Source: Labilithrix luteola | GTDB taxonomy: Bacteria; Myxococcota_A; Polyangia; Polyangiales; Polyangiaceae | DNA: 64,000 nucleotides | Direction of reading: 5' to 3' | NCBI RefSeq assembly: GCF_001263205.1 | Contig: NZ_CP012333.1 | Span: forward strand, 10,025,501 to 10,089,500 | In this document: in pieces, positions 9,361-18,407 of the stretch | Layout of the letters: each line of letters begins with the position of its first letter | Position numbering within the stretch: position 1 is the stretch's first letter | Position numbers and translations under genes: made by a program | Notes under the pieces: generated by a model | Told to the model about the DNA's origin: nothing | The model's input: only the letters and a program-made list of their open reading frames with translations | Database searches by the model: none

Positions 9361-10890
9361 ATGGCACAACAAGCGACTGCAGACGTCGGCCTGATCGGGC
9401 TGGCCGTGATGGGTCAGAACCTCGCGCTCAACATGGCCGACCACGGCTATCGCGTGGCGGTGTTCAATCGAACGACCGACGTGATGAAGAAGTTCGTCGC
9501 CTCGGAGAATCCGCCCGGCGGCCTCGTGGGCTGCGAGAACTTGAAGGACTTCGTGGCCTCGATCAAGAAGCCGCGCAAGATCATCATCCTCGTCAAGGCG
9601 GGCCCCGCGATCGACGCCGTCACGAAGCAGCTCTTCGAGGCAGGCGTCGAGCCGGACGACATCGTCGTCGATTGCGGCAACTCCCTCTGGACCGACACGA
9701 TCCGCCGCGAGAAAGAGTACGCCGCGAAGTGCAAGTTCTTCGGCTCCGGCGTCTCGGGTGGTGAGGTGGGCGCACGCTTCGGCCCGTCGATGATGCCCGG
9801 CGGCGATCCGGCGTCGTGGAAGCACCTCGAGCCGATCTGGAAGGCCGTCGCCGCGAAGGTCGACGCCCAGACCGGCAAGCCGATCGAGACCGCCTCGCCG
9901 GGCAAGCCCGTCGTGGGCGGTGTGCCGTGCACCACGTATCTCGGACCGAACGGCGCCGGGCACTACGTGAAGATGGTGCACAACGGCATCGAGTACATCG
10001 ACATGCAGCTCATCTGCGAGGCGTACACGCTGCTGTCGAACCTCCTCGGCATGAAGGCTCCGGAGCTCTCGAAGGTCTTCGGCACGTGGAACGAGGGCGA
10101 TCTCGACAGCTATTTGATCCAGATCACCGAAGACATCCTCAAGCAGCCCGATCCGGTCCACAAGGAAGGCTATCTCGTCGACTACGTGCTCGACGCGGCC
10201 GGCCAGAAAGGTACCGGCAAGTGGACGAGCGTGAACGCGCTCGACATGGGCATTCCCGCGAACTCGATCGCCGAAGCCGTCTTCGCGCGCTGCCTCTCGG
10301 CGCTCAAAGAGGAGCGCGTCGAGGCGAGCAAGAAGCTCAAGGGCCCTGCACCGTCACACTCCGGCAATCGCGACGAGCTCATCGCCGCCGTGCGCGATGC
10401 GCTCTACTGCTCGAAGATCTGCGCGTACGCCCAGGGCTTCCAGCTGATGCGCGAAGCGCAGAAGGAATACAACTGGACGTTCGACTTCGCGGCCATCGCC
10501 TCGATCTTCCGCGGCGGCTGCATCATCCGCGCACGCTTCCTCCAGAAGATCATGGACGCGTACACGCGCGACAAGAACCTCGTGAACCTCCTGCTCGACT
10601 CGTACTTCAACGAGCAGATCCAGAAGAGCCAGTCCAACTGGCGCAAGGTCGTCGCGCTCGCCGCCACCAACGGCATCGCCGCTCCTGCCTTCATGTCCGC
10701 GCTCGCCTACTACGACGGCTACCGCGCGGAGCGCCTGCCGGCGAACCTGCTCCAAGCGCAGCGCGACTACTTCGGCGCGCACACCTACGAGCGCATCGAT
10801 GCTCCCCGCGGGAAGGCCTTCCACCTCGATTGGCCCGAGCCGGGGCGCCCGCAGGTCGACATCGTTCCCGGTAGCGGCGGCGGTCACTGA
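9361..10890 (+). CDS. gnd: 6-phosphogluconate dehydrogenase, decarboxylating
   Basis: A 509-residue cytosolic enzyme of the oxidative pentose phosphate pathway, converting 6-phosphogluconate to ribulose-5-phosphate, CO2 and NAD(P)H. The N-terminal Rossmann motif GLAVMGQNLALNMADHG (about residues 13-29) binds the cofactor. The substrate-binding segments SGGEVGARFGPSMMPGG and YVKMVHNGIEYIDMQ carry the catalytic Lys and Asn. The C-terminal helical domain ends with AQRDYFGAHTYER, as in long-chain dimeric forms. A purine-rich GGAGAA stretch precedes the ATG, and a strong terminator lies 29 bp after the stop, so it is probably monocistronic. Confidence 0.97.
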   Translation: MAQQATADVGLIGLAVMGQNLALNMADHGYRVAVFNRTTDVMKKFVASENPPGGLVGCENLKDFVASIKKPRKIIILVKAGPAIDAVTKQLFEAGVEPDDIVVDCGNSLWTDTIRREKEYAAKCKFFGSGVSGGEVGARFGPSMMPGGDPASWKHLEPIWKAVAAKVDAQTGKPIETASPGKPVVGGVPCTTYLGPNGAGHYVKMVHNGIEYIDMQLICEAYTLLSNLLGMKAPELSKVFGTWNEGDLDSYLIQITEDILKQPDPVHKEGYLVDYVLDAAGQKGTGKWTSVNALDMGIPANSIAEAVFARCLSALKEERVEASKKLKGPAPSHSGNRDELIAAVRDALYCSKICAYAQGFQLMREAQKEYNWTFDFAAIASIFRGGCIIRARFLQKIMDAYTRDKNLVNLLLDSYFNEQIQKSQSNWRKVVALAATNGIAAPAFMSALAYYDGYRAERLPANLLQAQRDYFGAHTYERIDAPRGKAFHLDWPEPGRPQVDIVPGSGGGH

Positions 10891-10918
10891 CCGCGACTGC
10901 GCGAGCAGGATCGAACGA

Positions 10919-10951
10919 AGGGTCGGCGGGCTTCACCCCGTCGGCCCTTTT
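10919..10951 (+). terminator. rho-independent terminator after gnd
   Basis: Twelve-base-pair GC-rich stem (10919-10930 pairs with 10937-10948 with G-T wobbles), a 6-base loop CTTCAC, then TTTT. It is 28 bp beyond the gnd stop codon. It also lies just downstream of the convergent lipoprotein gene's stop and may serve both directions. Confidence 0.85.
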
Positions 10952-10978
10952 CTCATCCTCGTCGAGCAGCCAACCGTT

Positions 10979-11920
10979 TCAAGGTGCCGGCGGACACTCG
11001 CTGCCGAGCGCGGGGTTCGGTTCGCAGTAGATGAATCCGCCGCCCGTGGTCTCGGTGACGAGCACGATCGTGTCCGCGCGCACGGCCGCGTCGATCATCG
11101 GGTAGACACGGTCGACGGCGTCGGTCGCGGATTTGTTCGCCGTGAAGACGTGGAGGATCTGTTTGACCCATTTGTCGGCCGGCAAGACGCGCGAGCTGCT
11201 CACGAGAATGTCGCCAAGCTTCTTCTCGAGGAGCGCCTTCACTTCCGCGTCGGTCTGGACCAGATTCGACGGCTTGTACGCGCGCGTGACGCTCACGCCG
11301 ACCTTCTTGCCGTCGATCTCGACGAGCAGGTCGGTGATCTTGTTGCCGCCGGAAGCATCGGCCGGCGCGTAGCTCACTTCGGTCTCCGTCTTGAGGAGCG
11401 TCGCGCCCTCGCAATAGTGGAGGACCTCGAAGCTCATGGTCTCGGACTCGGTCGAACTGCCGCCGGCGTTCGCCGTGTCGAACATGCGCTGGCCGCCAGG
11501 CGACAGCGAAGCCTTTTCGTACGACTCGCCCGCGACGAACGTGAGCTGGTCGTTCACGATCGACGGGCTCGGACTCGTGAGCATCGACGCGATCGTTCCA
11601 CACGCGCCGCTCAGCGTGCCGAGAATGTCGCCCGAGGGCGCGGCGTCGCTGCCCGCATCACCGGCGTCCGACTTCGAAGCATCCTGCTTGCCAGGTCCCG
11701 CTTCCGCGCGTGGTGAATCGTCGCCGTCGGGCGAGGTTCCGTACTCGCCGGTGCTCCCGGGCTCTTCCTCACCGGCCGCGCTCGCGCCCGAATCCGACGA
11801 GCACGCCGTGATGGAGGAAGCGCCGAATCCAACGAGACCAGCAAAAACGACTGCGAAACGGACTGCGAAATACGAACCACGGAACGCGAGCCAACGAGGC
11901 ATCTTGGCGGTCTTTAGCAT
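10979..11920 (-). CDS. putative lipoprotein of unknown function
   Basis: A 313-residue predicted lipoprotein (start ATG 11920; ATG 11902 is possible). A long signal peptide ends at ASSITAC, a loose lipobox, followed by a linker rich in Gly/Asp/Ser. The folded part (about 100-313) alternates strands and helices, for instance ITDLLVEIDGKKVGVSVTRA, then an Asp-rich helix and KWVKQILHVFTANKS. The pattern is faintly reminiscent of a restriction-endonuclease-like alpha/beta core, but the acidic/Lys catalytic triad is not evident and the location would be extracytoplasmic. Divergent from the rdgC-like gene. Function unknown. Confidence 0.65.
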   Translation of the reverse strand: MLKTAKMPRWLAFRGSYFAVRFAVVFAGLVGFGASSITACSSDSGASAAGEEEPGSTGEYGTSPDGDDSPRAEAGPGKQDASKSDAGDAGSDAAPSGDILGTLSGACGTIASMLTSPSPSIVNDQLTFVAGESYEKASLSPGGQRMFDTANAGGSSTESETMSFEVLHYCEGATLLKTETEVSYAPADASGGNKITDLLVEIDGKKVGVSVTRAYKPSNLVQTDAEVKALLEKKLGDILVSSSRVLPADKWVKQILHVFTANKSATDAVDRVYPMIDAAVRADTIVLVTETTGGGFIYCEPNPALGSECPPAP

Positions 11921-12022
11921 TGGAACGCCGTCCGTCACGCACCTCCTGCGCCAAAGAATTCGCCTGGATCGCGGTGGAACCATCTCCGTGTGAAGCGGCC
12001 TGGTGCTAGAAGCGTCGCTGCC

Positions 12023-12691
12023 GTGCCCGCTCTAAAAGGATCGCTGACTTACGCGCGCTTCTACGTCGACGGCGAAATGCCCGAAGACTTCCAGGAGCGA
12101 TTCATGCGCCACATTCGTCTGCGAGCGATGAAGCCGCTCCAGCCCGACGAGGAGGATCTCGAACGATCCGGCTGGTGCAAGATCGGCGAGCCCTTCGAGA
12201 TCGAGCTCACGTACGACGACGTCTTCTACAACGAGTATCTGAACCTCGGGTTCCGCACCGATCGCTGGGCGATCCCCGGCCCGCTGCTCAAGAACCGCAT
12301 GCGCGACGCGGAAGCGGCGTACCTCCAGAAGAAGGGTCGCGAGAAGCTCTCACGCAAAGAGAAGACGGAGTTGAAGGACCTTGTTTCGCGCAAGCTGCGT
12401 CGCGAGGTGTCACCCGCGACGCGCGTCGTCGACCTTTCATGGTCGCTCAACGAGGGCCTCGTTCGCTTCTTCAGCCATTCCGCGAAGCCCGCGGGCCTGA
12501 TGACCGAGCTCTTCACGAAGACGTTCGGCCTCAAGCTCGTGCCCGAGTCGCCCTACACGCTCGCCGAGCGCATCGGCCTCTCCAAAGCGCAGGAGGCCGC
12601 ATGGCAGGTGATGGAAGCCACCGATCTCGCCGATGAAGAGAGCCTGAAGTTTTCGCTGCCTGACGACGAGGCGGCCGAGGAGGAGTCGTGA
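12023..12691 (+). CDS. RdgC-like recombination-associated protein
   Basis: A 222-residue protein; GTG 12023 is preferred, with an earlier in-frame GTG at 11990 adding eleven residues. Its order of elements parallels RdgC: an N-terminal alpha/beta segment (GSLTYARFYVDGEMP), a Pro-rich switch (IPGPLLKNRM), a long basic helix (KKGREKLSRKEKTELKDLV) and a beta segment ending in LFTKTFGLKLVPESPYTL. RdgC forms a dimeric DNA-encircling ring that restrains RecA. This protein is shorter than the roughly 300-residue enterobacterial form. Its stop overlaps the next gene's start by 4 nt, so the two are translationally coupled. Confidence 0.7.
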   Translation: MPALKGSLTYARFYVDGEMPEDFQERFMRHIRLRAMKPLQPDEEDLERSGWCKIGEPFEIELTYDDVFYNEYLNLGFRTDRWAIPGPLLKNRMRDAEAAYLQKKGREKLSRKEKTELKDLVSRKLRREVSPATRVVDLSWSLNEGLVRFFSHSAKPAGLMTELFTKTFGLKLVPESPYTLAERIGLSKAQEAAWQVMEATDLADEESLKFSLPDDEAAEEES

Positions 12692-13353
12692 GCGGAACCA
12701 TGCAGCTCCTCGATCGAATCGAGCTTCGTCGCTTCGTAGGGCGCGAGTTTCTCCTCTGGCTTTGGCTCGAGAGCGAGCTCTTCGAGGCCACGCTGGAGAC
12801 GAAGGAGCACGGCTCGTTCGGCCTGTGGCTCGAAGGCCGCCTCGTGCTCTCCGCGGGTCAGGAGTCCACCGTCATCAAGGGCAGCGCTCCCGGCAATCAT
12901 CGTGAGGCGAAGGAGTCGCTCCTCCGCGGCAAGCTCCCGGATCGCGCAGGGATCCATATCTCGTGGGGCGACCACGAGAGCACCTTGACCCTTCGGGGCG
13001 AGCAAATGGCCTTCGCAGGGCTCACGCTTCCTACGAAGCTTGGCAAAGAGGAAGACGAAGCCCCCGCGCTCGCGCCTCCCCCGCCCGTTCGTAAGAAGAA
13101 GAAGGGTGGACCGCGAGGTGACGCCCCGAGCGACGAAGCTCACGAGGCCTTCTACGAACGCATGCATCTTGCACGCGACGTCGAGAACATCTTCCAGGCG
13201 CTCTATGCGGACTTCTTGGCCCTGCGCCTTGGCCCCGCATGGACCGAGACCATCTTGCCCGCCCTCGAGGCATGGGTCTCGGGCGAAGCGGTGGATGCCG
13301 ATCGCTACAAGCGCGCGCGGAGCAAGCACGTTCCGGCCGGCCGCTCACGCTGA
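12688..13353 (+). CDS. partner protein coupled to the RdgC-like gene, unknown function
   Basis: A 221-residue soluble protein starting with GTG that overlaps the RdgC-like stop by 4 nt. The N-terminal 115 residues form a beta-rich domain (LLDRIELRRFVGREFLLWLWLE, LRGEQMAFAGLTL, seen as separate strands). A Pro-rich and then Lys-rich linker (APPPPVRKKKKGGPRG) leads to a C-terminal helical segment with RDVENIFQALYADFLALRLG. RdgC has two further beta/alpha elements missing from the short upstream protein, so this could supply the second half of a split RdgC-like ring. That is inference; I recognise no family. Confidence 0.65.
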   Translation: MSGTMQLLDRIELRRFVGREFLLWLWLESELFEATLETKEHGSFGLWLEGRLVLSAGQESTVIKGSAPGNHREAKESLLRGKLPDRAGIHISWGDHESTLTLRGEQMAFAGLTLPTKLGKEEDEAPALAPPPPVRKKKKGGPRGDAPSDEAHEAFYERMHLARDVENIFQALYADFLALRLGPAWTETILPALEAWVSGEAVDADRYKRARSKHVPAGRSR

Positions 13354-13623
13354 TCAGCGCACCAGATAGTCGGCGACGAGGAGCGCTCCCGTCAGAGCAT
13401 CGAGCTCGACGCGAGCGCTCTCTCCTTTTTTGTTGGCCGTCGTGATGACGACGTGAACGAGTCGGCCGGCGAGGCCACGGCGGTACGTCAGTACCCGCAC
13501 GGGCTCACGCCAGCGCCACCCTTTGCGCACGACGACCTTCCGCGATGCCTCCACGGCGTCCTCTTCCGTCACCGACTTTTCCTCCGCGTAGACTCTCCCG
13601 AAGAGCCCATCGGCGGCTGCCAT
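13354..13623 (-). CDS. small PepSY-like protein
   Basis: An 89-residue protein whose stop codon abuts that of the convergent upstream gene. The pattern VTEEDAVEASRKVV followed by strands RVLTYRRGLAGRLVHVVITT and ARVELDALTGALLVADY, ending in a Asp-Ala-x-TG turn, resembles a single PepSY-like fold, usually an inhibitory or dimerisation module. There is no signal peptide, so it should be cytoplasmic. It lies 41 bp downstream of the kinase gene on the same strand and may be cotranscribed. Confidence 0.6.
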   Translation of the reverse strand: MAAADGLFGRVYAEEKSVTEEDAVEASRKVVVRKGWRWREPVRVLTYRRGLAGRLVHVVITTANKKGESARVELDALTGALLVADYLVR

Positions 13624-13664
13624 GGCGGAGTTGCGTGAGAACAGTCCCCCAAATGGGGATTCGG

Positions 13665-15410
13665 TCAGGGGGCAACGCGATCGAGGGCGGCGACCGCCAG
13701 CTCGCGCACGCGCGGCTGCGGAGAATCGACGAACGGTTGGATGGCCATCGCCAGCTCGGCGTCGGGGCCGACCGGCACCGCGAGCAGGACGTCTTCGGCC
13801 AGGTGGGGGTGTTTCTGCACGCCGCCCTCGGGCGAAAGCCGAACGAGCGCCACCCGAAGCAGACGACGGACGCCGGGATGCGCCTCGGCCGCCGACGTTC
13901 GTCCTTCTTCGACCGGCGCGTGGATGAGCCCCAGCCAGGTGATGAAGCGCGCGCGTGACGGGGTCGCCGGCGATGCGATGCGTGCCGACCAGAGCGCGCG
14001 AGCCGCCGACAGGCCTGCCGCCGAGAGCAGCTGCGAAAGATACGGGCTCGGCATGACCTCTTCCGCGAGGAGACGCGAGGCGAGCGGCACGAGTCGCGCG
14101 GGATCTTCGAGGAGCTGCAGCGCTCGAACGGCGCCGGTGTCGCTACGGCTCGTACGACCGACGCGTGCCGCGAGATGTTCGACGCGCGCCGCGATCTCCT
14201 CGGCGTCGCCTTGTTCGAGCAAGACCGCGAGGGCGCTCCGCTCGCGATCGTTCATCGCGTCGCGAGTCGCCGAGAATGCGACTGCGTCATCGGGCTCGCT
14301 CGTGGTTCGCCGCCCTCGAACGACGCCCGGCCCGAAGCTGCGCGGAACGATCTCGGACGCGCGGCGGTTGCGCGTGAGCGTCGCCGCCGGCGGACGCGTG
14401 GTGGAGATGGATGGCGGGAAGCTGCTGTCGAGCTTCGGCGGATGCTCGCTCGTTCGCGTGGGCATGCCGAGATCGCCGAGGAGCCCGCGAAGGGCGGCTC
14501 GGAAATCACGCATCGAGCCGAAGCGATCGTCGCGGTCCTTGGCGAGCGCCCGGAGCACGACGGCGTCGACACGCGGGTCGATGCCAGGCACCCGATGCGA
14601 AGGAGGAACGGCGTCCACCAAGAGATGCTGGCGAAGGACGGCGTGCGGATCGTCGGTCACATATGGCGGAGCGCCGGTGAGCAGCTCGTAGAGAACGACG
14701 CCGCACGTGTAGATGTCGCTTCGTCCGTCGAGCTCCGTGCCGAGGCACTGCTCGGGAGACATGTACGTGGGCGTTCCGATGACCTGCCCTTCGTCGCCGA
14801 GCGAGGCATTCGGTACGCCGCGGGCCACGCCGAAGTCGCAGATCTTGGCAAGCTCACGGTCTTCGCCGTCGTCGTCGGGACGACGCACGAGCACGATGTT
14901 GGCAGGCTTCACGTCTCCGTGGACGATGCCGCGGGCGTGCGCATGCGCGAGGCCTGCGCAGACCTGGAGCATGATCTCGATCGAACGCGGGACGGAGAGG
15001 TGTCCCTGGTAGGTGAGTCGCTCTTCGAGCTCGTGGCCGTCGAGCAGGTCCATCGCTAGCCAGAGCAGACCCTCGGGCTCCTCACCAAAGTCGACCACGC
15101 GTACGAGGTTCGGGTGATCGAGAACGCTGGCCGCGCGCGCCTCGGCGTGGAAGCGGGCGCGGAACATGGGCTCCGCCCGAACGTGCTCGTGAAGCACCTT
15201 CACGGCGACGGGCTGCACGAGGTGCAGATGCCGCGCACGGTAGACCACGCCGAGCGCCCCAGCGCCGATGCGCTCTTCGACGAGGAGCTTTCCACCGAGC
15301 AAGCGACCGATGAGCGGGTCCTCCGGCGGCGTCAGCTCCGAGATCGCCGCGCGCTCGACCCTGCCGGACATGGCGGGTCTTGACTCATAGCGGCGGGTGG
15401 GCTCGCGCAT
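13665..15410 (-). CDS. Ser/Thr protein kinase with HEAT-like C-terminal region
   Basis: A 581-residue soluble Hanks-type kinase (start ATG 15410; ATG 15371 also possible). The kinase domain spans about residues 35-310: Gly-rich loop GAGALGVV, VAVKVL lysine, catalytic loop HGDVKPAN, DFG in ICDFGVA, and GTPTYMSPEQ in the activation segment. The HRD arginine is replaced by Gly, making it a non-RD kinase that may not depend on activation-loop phosphorylation. The C-terminal 250 residues are helical, ending with PQPRVRELAVAALDRVA, like HEAT repeats for protein binding. No membrane segment is present. Upstream 15577 gene on the same strand may be its partner. Confidence 0.92.
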   Translation of the reverse strand: MREPTRRYESRPAMSGRVERAAISELTPPEDPLIGRLLGGKLLVEERIGAGALGVVYRARHLHLVQPVAVKVLHEHVRAEPMFRARFHAEARAASVLDHPNLVRVVDFGEEPEGLLWLAMDLLDGHELEERLTYQGHLSVPRSIEIMLQVCAGLAHAHARGIVHGDVKPANIVLVRRPDDDGEDRELAKICDFGVARGVPNASLGDEGQVIGTPTYMSPEQCLGTELDGRSDIYTCGVVLYELLTGAPPYVTDDPHAVLRQHLLVDAVPPSHRVPGIDPRVDAVVLRALAKDRDDRFGSMRDFRAALRGLLGDLGMPTRTSEHPPKLDSSFPPSISTTRPPAATLTRNRRASEIVPRSFGPGVVRGRRTTSEPDDAVAFSATRDAMNDRERSALAVLLEQGDAEEIAARVEHLAARVGRTSRSDTGAVRALQLLEDPARLVPLASRLLAEEVMPSPYLSQLLSAAGLSAARALWSARIASPATPSRARFITWLGLIHAPVEEGRTSAAEAHPGVRRLLRVALVRLSPEGGVQKHPHLAEDVLLAVPVGPDAELAMAIQPFVDSPQPRVRELAVAALDRVAP

Positions 15411-15576
15411 GGGCGTGTGCGATTCACCTAGCAGCTGTCATGAACCGCGCCAACGGATCAACCCCGACCATGCGAACCGGAAGACGCGCGAAATACGCGT
15501 ATCTCGTGCGGATCGAACGGATTTTCCTGGGCGGCTAGAGGTCGGGGCTTAGTACTTCATTGCGCCCCGACGCCTC

Positions 15577-16050
15577 CTACCGCTCGTTCGGAGGGAGGAG
15601 CCGGATGGCTCCGAGCGCGAGGAGGGCTTCGACGGCCCCCATGGCTTCGCGGTCGGTCAAGTCGGTCTGGGCGATGATCGCTTCGAGGTTCGACTCACCG
15701 TCGATGGCCCGGAGCAGGTCGCTCGTTCGGGCGTCCAGCGAGAGCGCATCGAGAGCGGTGTCGTCGACGACGACCAGCGGAATCGAAGCGAGCGAGAAGC
15801 CGAGCGCGGGAGGCTGGACGATCGTGCCGAAAAGAAGCGCGTCGATCTCCGCCTGATGCTGGGCCCGCAAGGCCGAGCTCGACGGGTCGACCGAGCCGGC
15901 GCCACGGACACCGGAGACCGGCCTGGTCGCGCGCATCGCGCCGGAGCGCTTGTCCGCCCGCCGCTCATGCCCACCCGAGCCCCTCTCGGAAGCATCCCCA
16001 CCACGCGCTGCCCGCGCGTCCTTTGCCTGCTTTCTGACAGGGCTCATCAA
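15577..16050 (-). CDS. small protein with PqqD-like/winged-helix C-terminal module
   Basis: A 157-residue protein. The first 60 residues are basic and low in complexity. The C-terminal 70 (LSLDARTSDLLRAIDGESNL, then AIIAQTDLTDREAMGAVEALLALGAIRLL) follow the pattern shared by PqqD-like modules and by the winged-helix-like tails of many myxobacterial signalling proteins: a hydrophobic start, an IDG turn, and a final recognition-like helix followed by a strand. It lies 166 bp upstream of the kinase gene. A role in protein-protein contact is plausible; no specific function is assigned. Confidence 0.6.
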   Translation of the reverse strand: MMSPVRKQAKDARAARGGDASERGSGGHERRADKRSGAMRATRPVSGVRGAGSVDPSSSALRAQHQAEIDALLFGTIVQPPALGFSLASIPLVVVDDTALDALSLDARTSDLLRAIDGESNLEAIIAQTDLTDREAMGAVEALLALGAIRLLPPNER

Positions 16051-16140
16051 TTATCGAAGTTACACCGCCGATGGCCCGGAAAATGGGACTCCTCGCACGT
16101 GTTACGCATACGAGACGCGATGCCGTTTCGACCGTCTGGT

Positions 16141-16158
16141 CACGTTAGCCACGTTAGC
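16141..16158 (+). repeat. 9-bp tandem repeat, two copies plus a degenerate third
   Basis: CACGTTAGC at 16141 and 16150, then a related CGCGTTTGG. It lies in the 227-bp divergent intergenic region (16051-16277), where I see no other gene or clear promoter. Confidence 0.7.
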
Positions 16159-16277
16159 CGCGTTTGGCCGCACGTGCCGATGCCGGGCATCCGCAAAGCT
16201 CGGGCGGAGTAGCGCAGCCTGCTGCGGACCTCGGGAGGCAGGCGCACCGCGTGACGTGTTTTTGCTATGGTCGCGGC

Positions 16278-18407
16278 GTGGCCAAACGGCCCGAGACTCC
16301 CCTTGCGGCCATCGTCCCCGACGTGGCCAACGGCCTCCGCGCCGGCGTAGCAACGCTCATCCCGTTCTACCTCGCGAACGCATGGGGCTGGCGCGAGCTG
16401 TCCTGGACCGCGCTCGGCGGCTGGATGGGTACGCTCGCCGATCCGGGCGGTTCGCGGGCTACGCGCGTGAAGGTCCTCGTGACGTTCACGATTGCCGCAA
16501 GCCTTCTTCTCGCCGCGTCGGAAGAGACCGCTCGGGCGCCGGTCTTCGCGACGCTGATGCTGGCCATCGTTGCGTTCGCCTGCTCACTCCTCCGCGTCTA
16601 TGGCTCGGTAACGTCGTCGCTCGGCACAACGCTCACCATCGTGGTGGCGATCGGAACCGTCCGCTGGAGCGCGACCCCCCTCCGCGACGCGCTCTACTTC
16701 TCGGCCGGCGCCGCGTGGGCGATGACGCTCTCGACGATCGTGTGGCCCGTTTGGACTCACCTCCCGATGCGCAGGACCATCGGGAACGTCTTCGCCGAGC
16801 TCTCGGTCTATGCAGGCGCGCTGCAAGACGGGGCGCGCGAGGAATGGCCCCCAGGGGACCCGCGCTGGACGGTGCTCGCGCGCGAACATCGCCGATCCAT
16901 TCGCGCGTACATCGAGGAGGCACGTCACATGGCGGTCGCGATTCGCTCGCGCCGCAATGGCGAGAGTCGCTTCGGCAGCAATCTGCGCGTCCTGCTCGGC
17001 CTCGCAGAGTCGCAATTTCCCCTGCTGATCACGCTCTCCGACGACCTCGAAGCCCTCGGGCCAGGAGAGCGCAAGGCAGTGGTCGACGCGCTCGGCAAGG
17101 TTCGCGATCAGTCTGCGCAGGTGCATCGCGTGATCGTCACCACCGTGGTCGCATCGGGCGCGCGCCGCCGTTATCGCTCCGTCCCACCACCTCCTCGCGT
17201 CTCGCTTTCGAGCCCTATCGAAGCGCTCGCCGCTCGGCTCGTTCACGCGGGGGAGCTCGCCGTGAGCCTCGTCGAAGCGATCGACATGCCGATCGAGCCA
17301 ACCGAGGAGACGGCCCCTACGAAGCGACGGACGCTCCGCGAGGCCCTCCGTCAGGATCTCGTACCGCTCCGCGACGCGCTGTCACCGGCATCCACCTTCT
17401 TCCGGCACGCGCTGCGCGTCGCGGGCGCCGCGACGTTCGCCGCGTTCATCGGGCGCCGCCTCTCTCCGGAGCACGCGCACTGGGTGACCATCACCACGGT
17501 GGCCGTGCTCCAACCCTACCCAGGCGCTACGTGGACCCGCGCCGCCGAACGCGTCGTCGGGACCGTCTTCGGCAGCCTCGTGGCGGTCGTCATCACGATG
17601 ACCGTGCGCGATCCGCTCCTGCTGACGCTCTCGATGTTCCCGCTTTCCGTGGCGGCCATGGCCACGCGGCCGCGCAGCTATCGACTCTTCACGTTCTTTC
17701 TCACGCCCGTGTTCGTGGTGATCTCGGCGCGGCACCCCGGGGATTGGTGGGTCGCTGCCGCGCGCGTCGGTGACGCTCTCGCAGGCGGTGCCGTCGCGCT
17801 GCTCGCCGCGCTCGTCGTCTTCCCGTCGTGGGAGTTCCGGCGCCTGTCGGATGCGCTCTCCGCGATGTTCGAGAGCGTGGATCGCTACACGCAGCTCGTC
17901 TTGCGCGAGCTGGGGGCGGCGCAATCCCCCGAGATCCTGACCGAGATTGCGGCGCGGCGGCGCTCGGCAGGCATCTCGCTCATCGAGGCTGAAACGTCGC
18001 TCGAGCGGCTCCTCGCCGAGCCGATCCGCACGGAGAGCGACGCAGCCGACGCCATGCAGCTCGTGACGTACACGCGAAGGCTCGCCGGCGCGGTCACCGC
18101 GCTCGAGACGCATGCCACCGCTTCCGCGCCGGGCTCGCTCGCCCGCGACGTTCCGGTCGATGCGGTCGCGAGCTACGTCAGCACCGTTCTCTCTCGCGCG
18201 CGGTCGTTCATTCGCAAAGAAACGCTCGAGGGGCCTCAGCCGACCCCTCCCGAGCTCTCCGAATCACTCCCTCCCCAGTCACTCGGCCTGTTCGAGCGAG
18301 TGCTCGCGCACGCGACGCTGGTGAATGGCCTCGTCGTGCGCGAGCGTGAGGAGACTACTTCTTCGGAGCCGCCGGCTTCGCCGGTGCCTTTGCGTCCGTC
18401 TTCGTAG
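16278..18407 (+). CDS. FUSC-family (fusaric acid resistance-like) inner-membrane protein
   Basis: A 709-residue membrane protein; GTG 16278 is taken as start because the upstream in-frame residues are not protein-like. Two clusters of membrane helices (about residues 10-150 and 410-550) flank long cytoplasmic helical regions, the FUSC/YccS layout. The first cluster includes LSWTALGGWMGTLADPGGSR. The second has HWVTITTVAVLQPYPGATW and ERVVGTVFGSLVAVV, which match the FUSC second-half motif. These proteins are proposed efflux components of aromatic acids, but the substrate here is unknown. The 3' end overlaps the convergent methyltransferase gene by 53 bp. Confidence 0.87.
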   Translation: MAKRPETPLAAIVPDVANGLRAGVATLIPFYLANAWGWRELSWTALGGWMGTLADPGGSRATRVKVLVTFTIAASLLLAASEETARAPVFATLMLAIVAFACSLLRVYGSVTSSLGTTLTIVVAIGTVRWSATPLRDALYFSAGAAWAMTLSTIVWPVWTHLPMRRTIGNVFAELSVYAGALQDGAREEWPPGDPRWTVLAREHRRSIRAYIEEARHMAVAIRSRRNGESRFGSNLRVLLGLAESQFPLLITLSDDLEALGPGERKAVVDALGKVRDQSAQVHRVIVTTVVASGARRRYRSVPPPPRVSLSSPIEALAARLVHAGELAVSLVEAIDMPIEPTEETAPTKRRTLREALRQDLVPLRDALSPASTFFRHALRVAGAATFAAFIGRRLSPEHAHWVTITTVAVLQPYPGATWTRAAERVVGTVFGSLVAVVITMTVRDPLLLTLSMFPLSVAAMATRPRSYRLFTFFLTPVFVVISARHPGDWWVAAARVGDALAGGAVALLAALVVFPSWEFRRLSDALSAMFESVDRYTQLVLRELGAAQSPEILTEIAARRRSAGISLIEAETSLERLLAEPIRTESDAADAMQLVTYTRRLAGAVTALETHATASAPGSLARDVPVDAVASYVSTVLSRARSFIRKETLEGPQPTPPELSESLPPQSLGLFERVLAHATLVNGLVVREREETTSSEPPASPVPLRPSS

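Noticed and set aside
7798..10161. 787-codon open frame on the minus strand across the symporter and gnd genes
   Set aside because: It is antisense to two clearly recognised genes and its product is Arg/Glu/His/Asp-biased with no motif. High GC lengthens antisense frames.
10979..11920. Lipoprotein as a PD-(D/E)XK nuclease
   Set aside because: Only the strand pattern is suggestive; the acidic and Lys catalytic residues cannot be identified and the protein would be extracytoplasmic.
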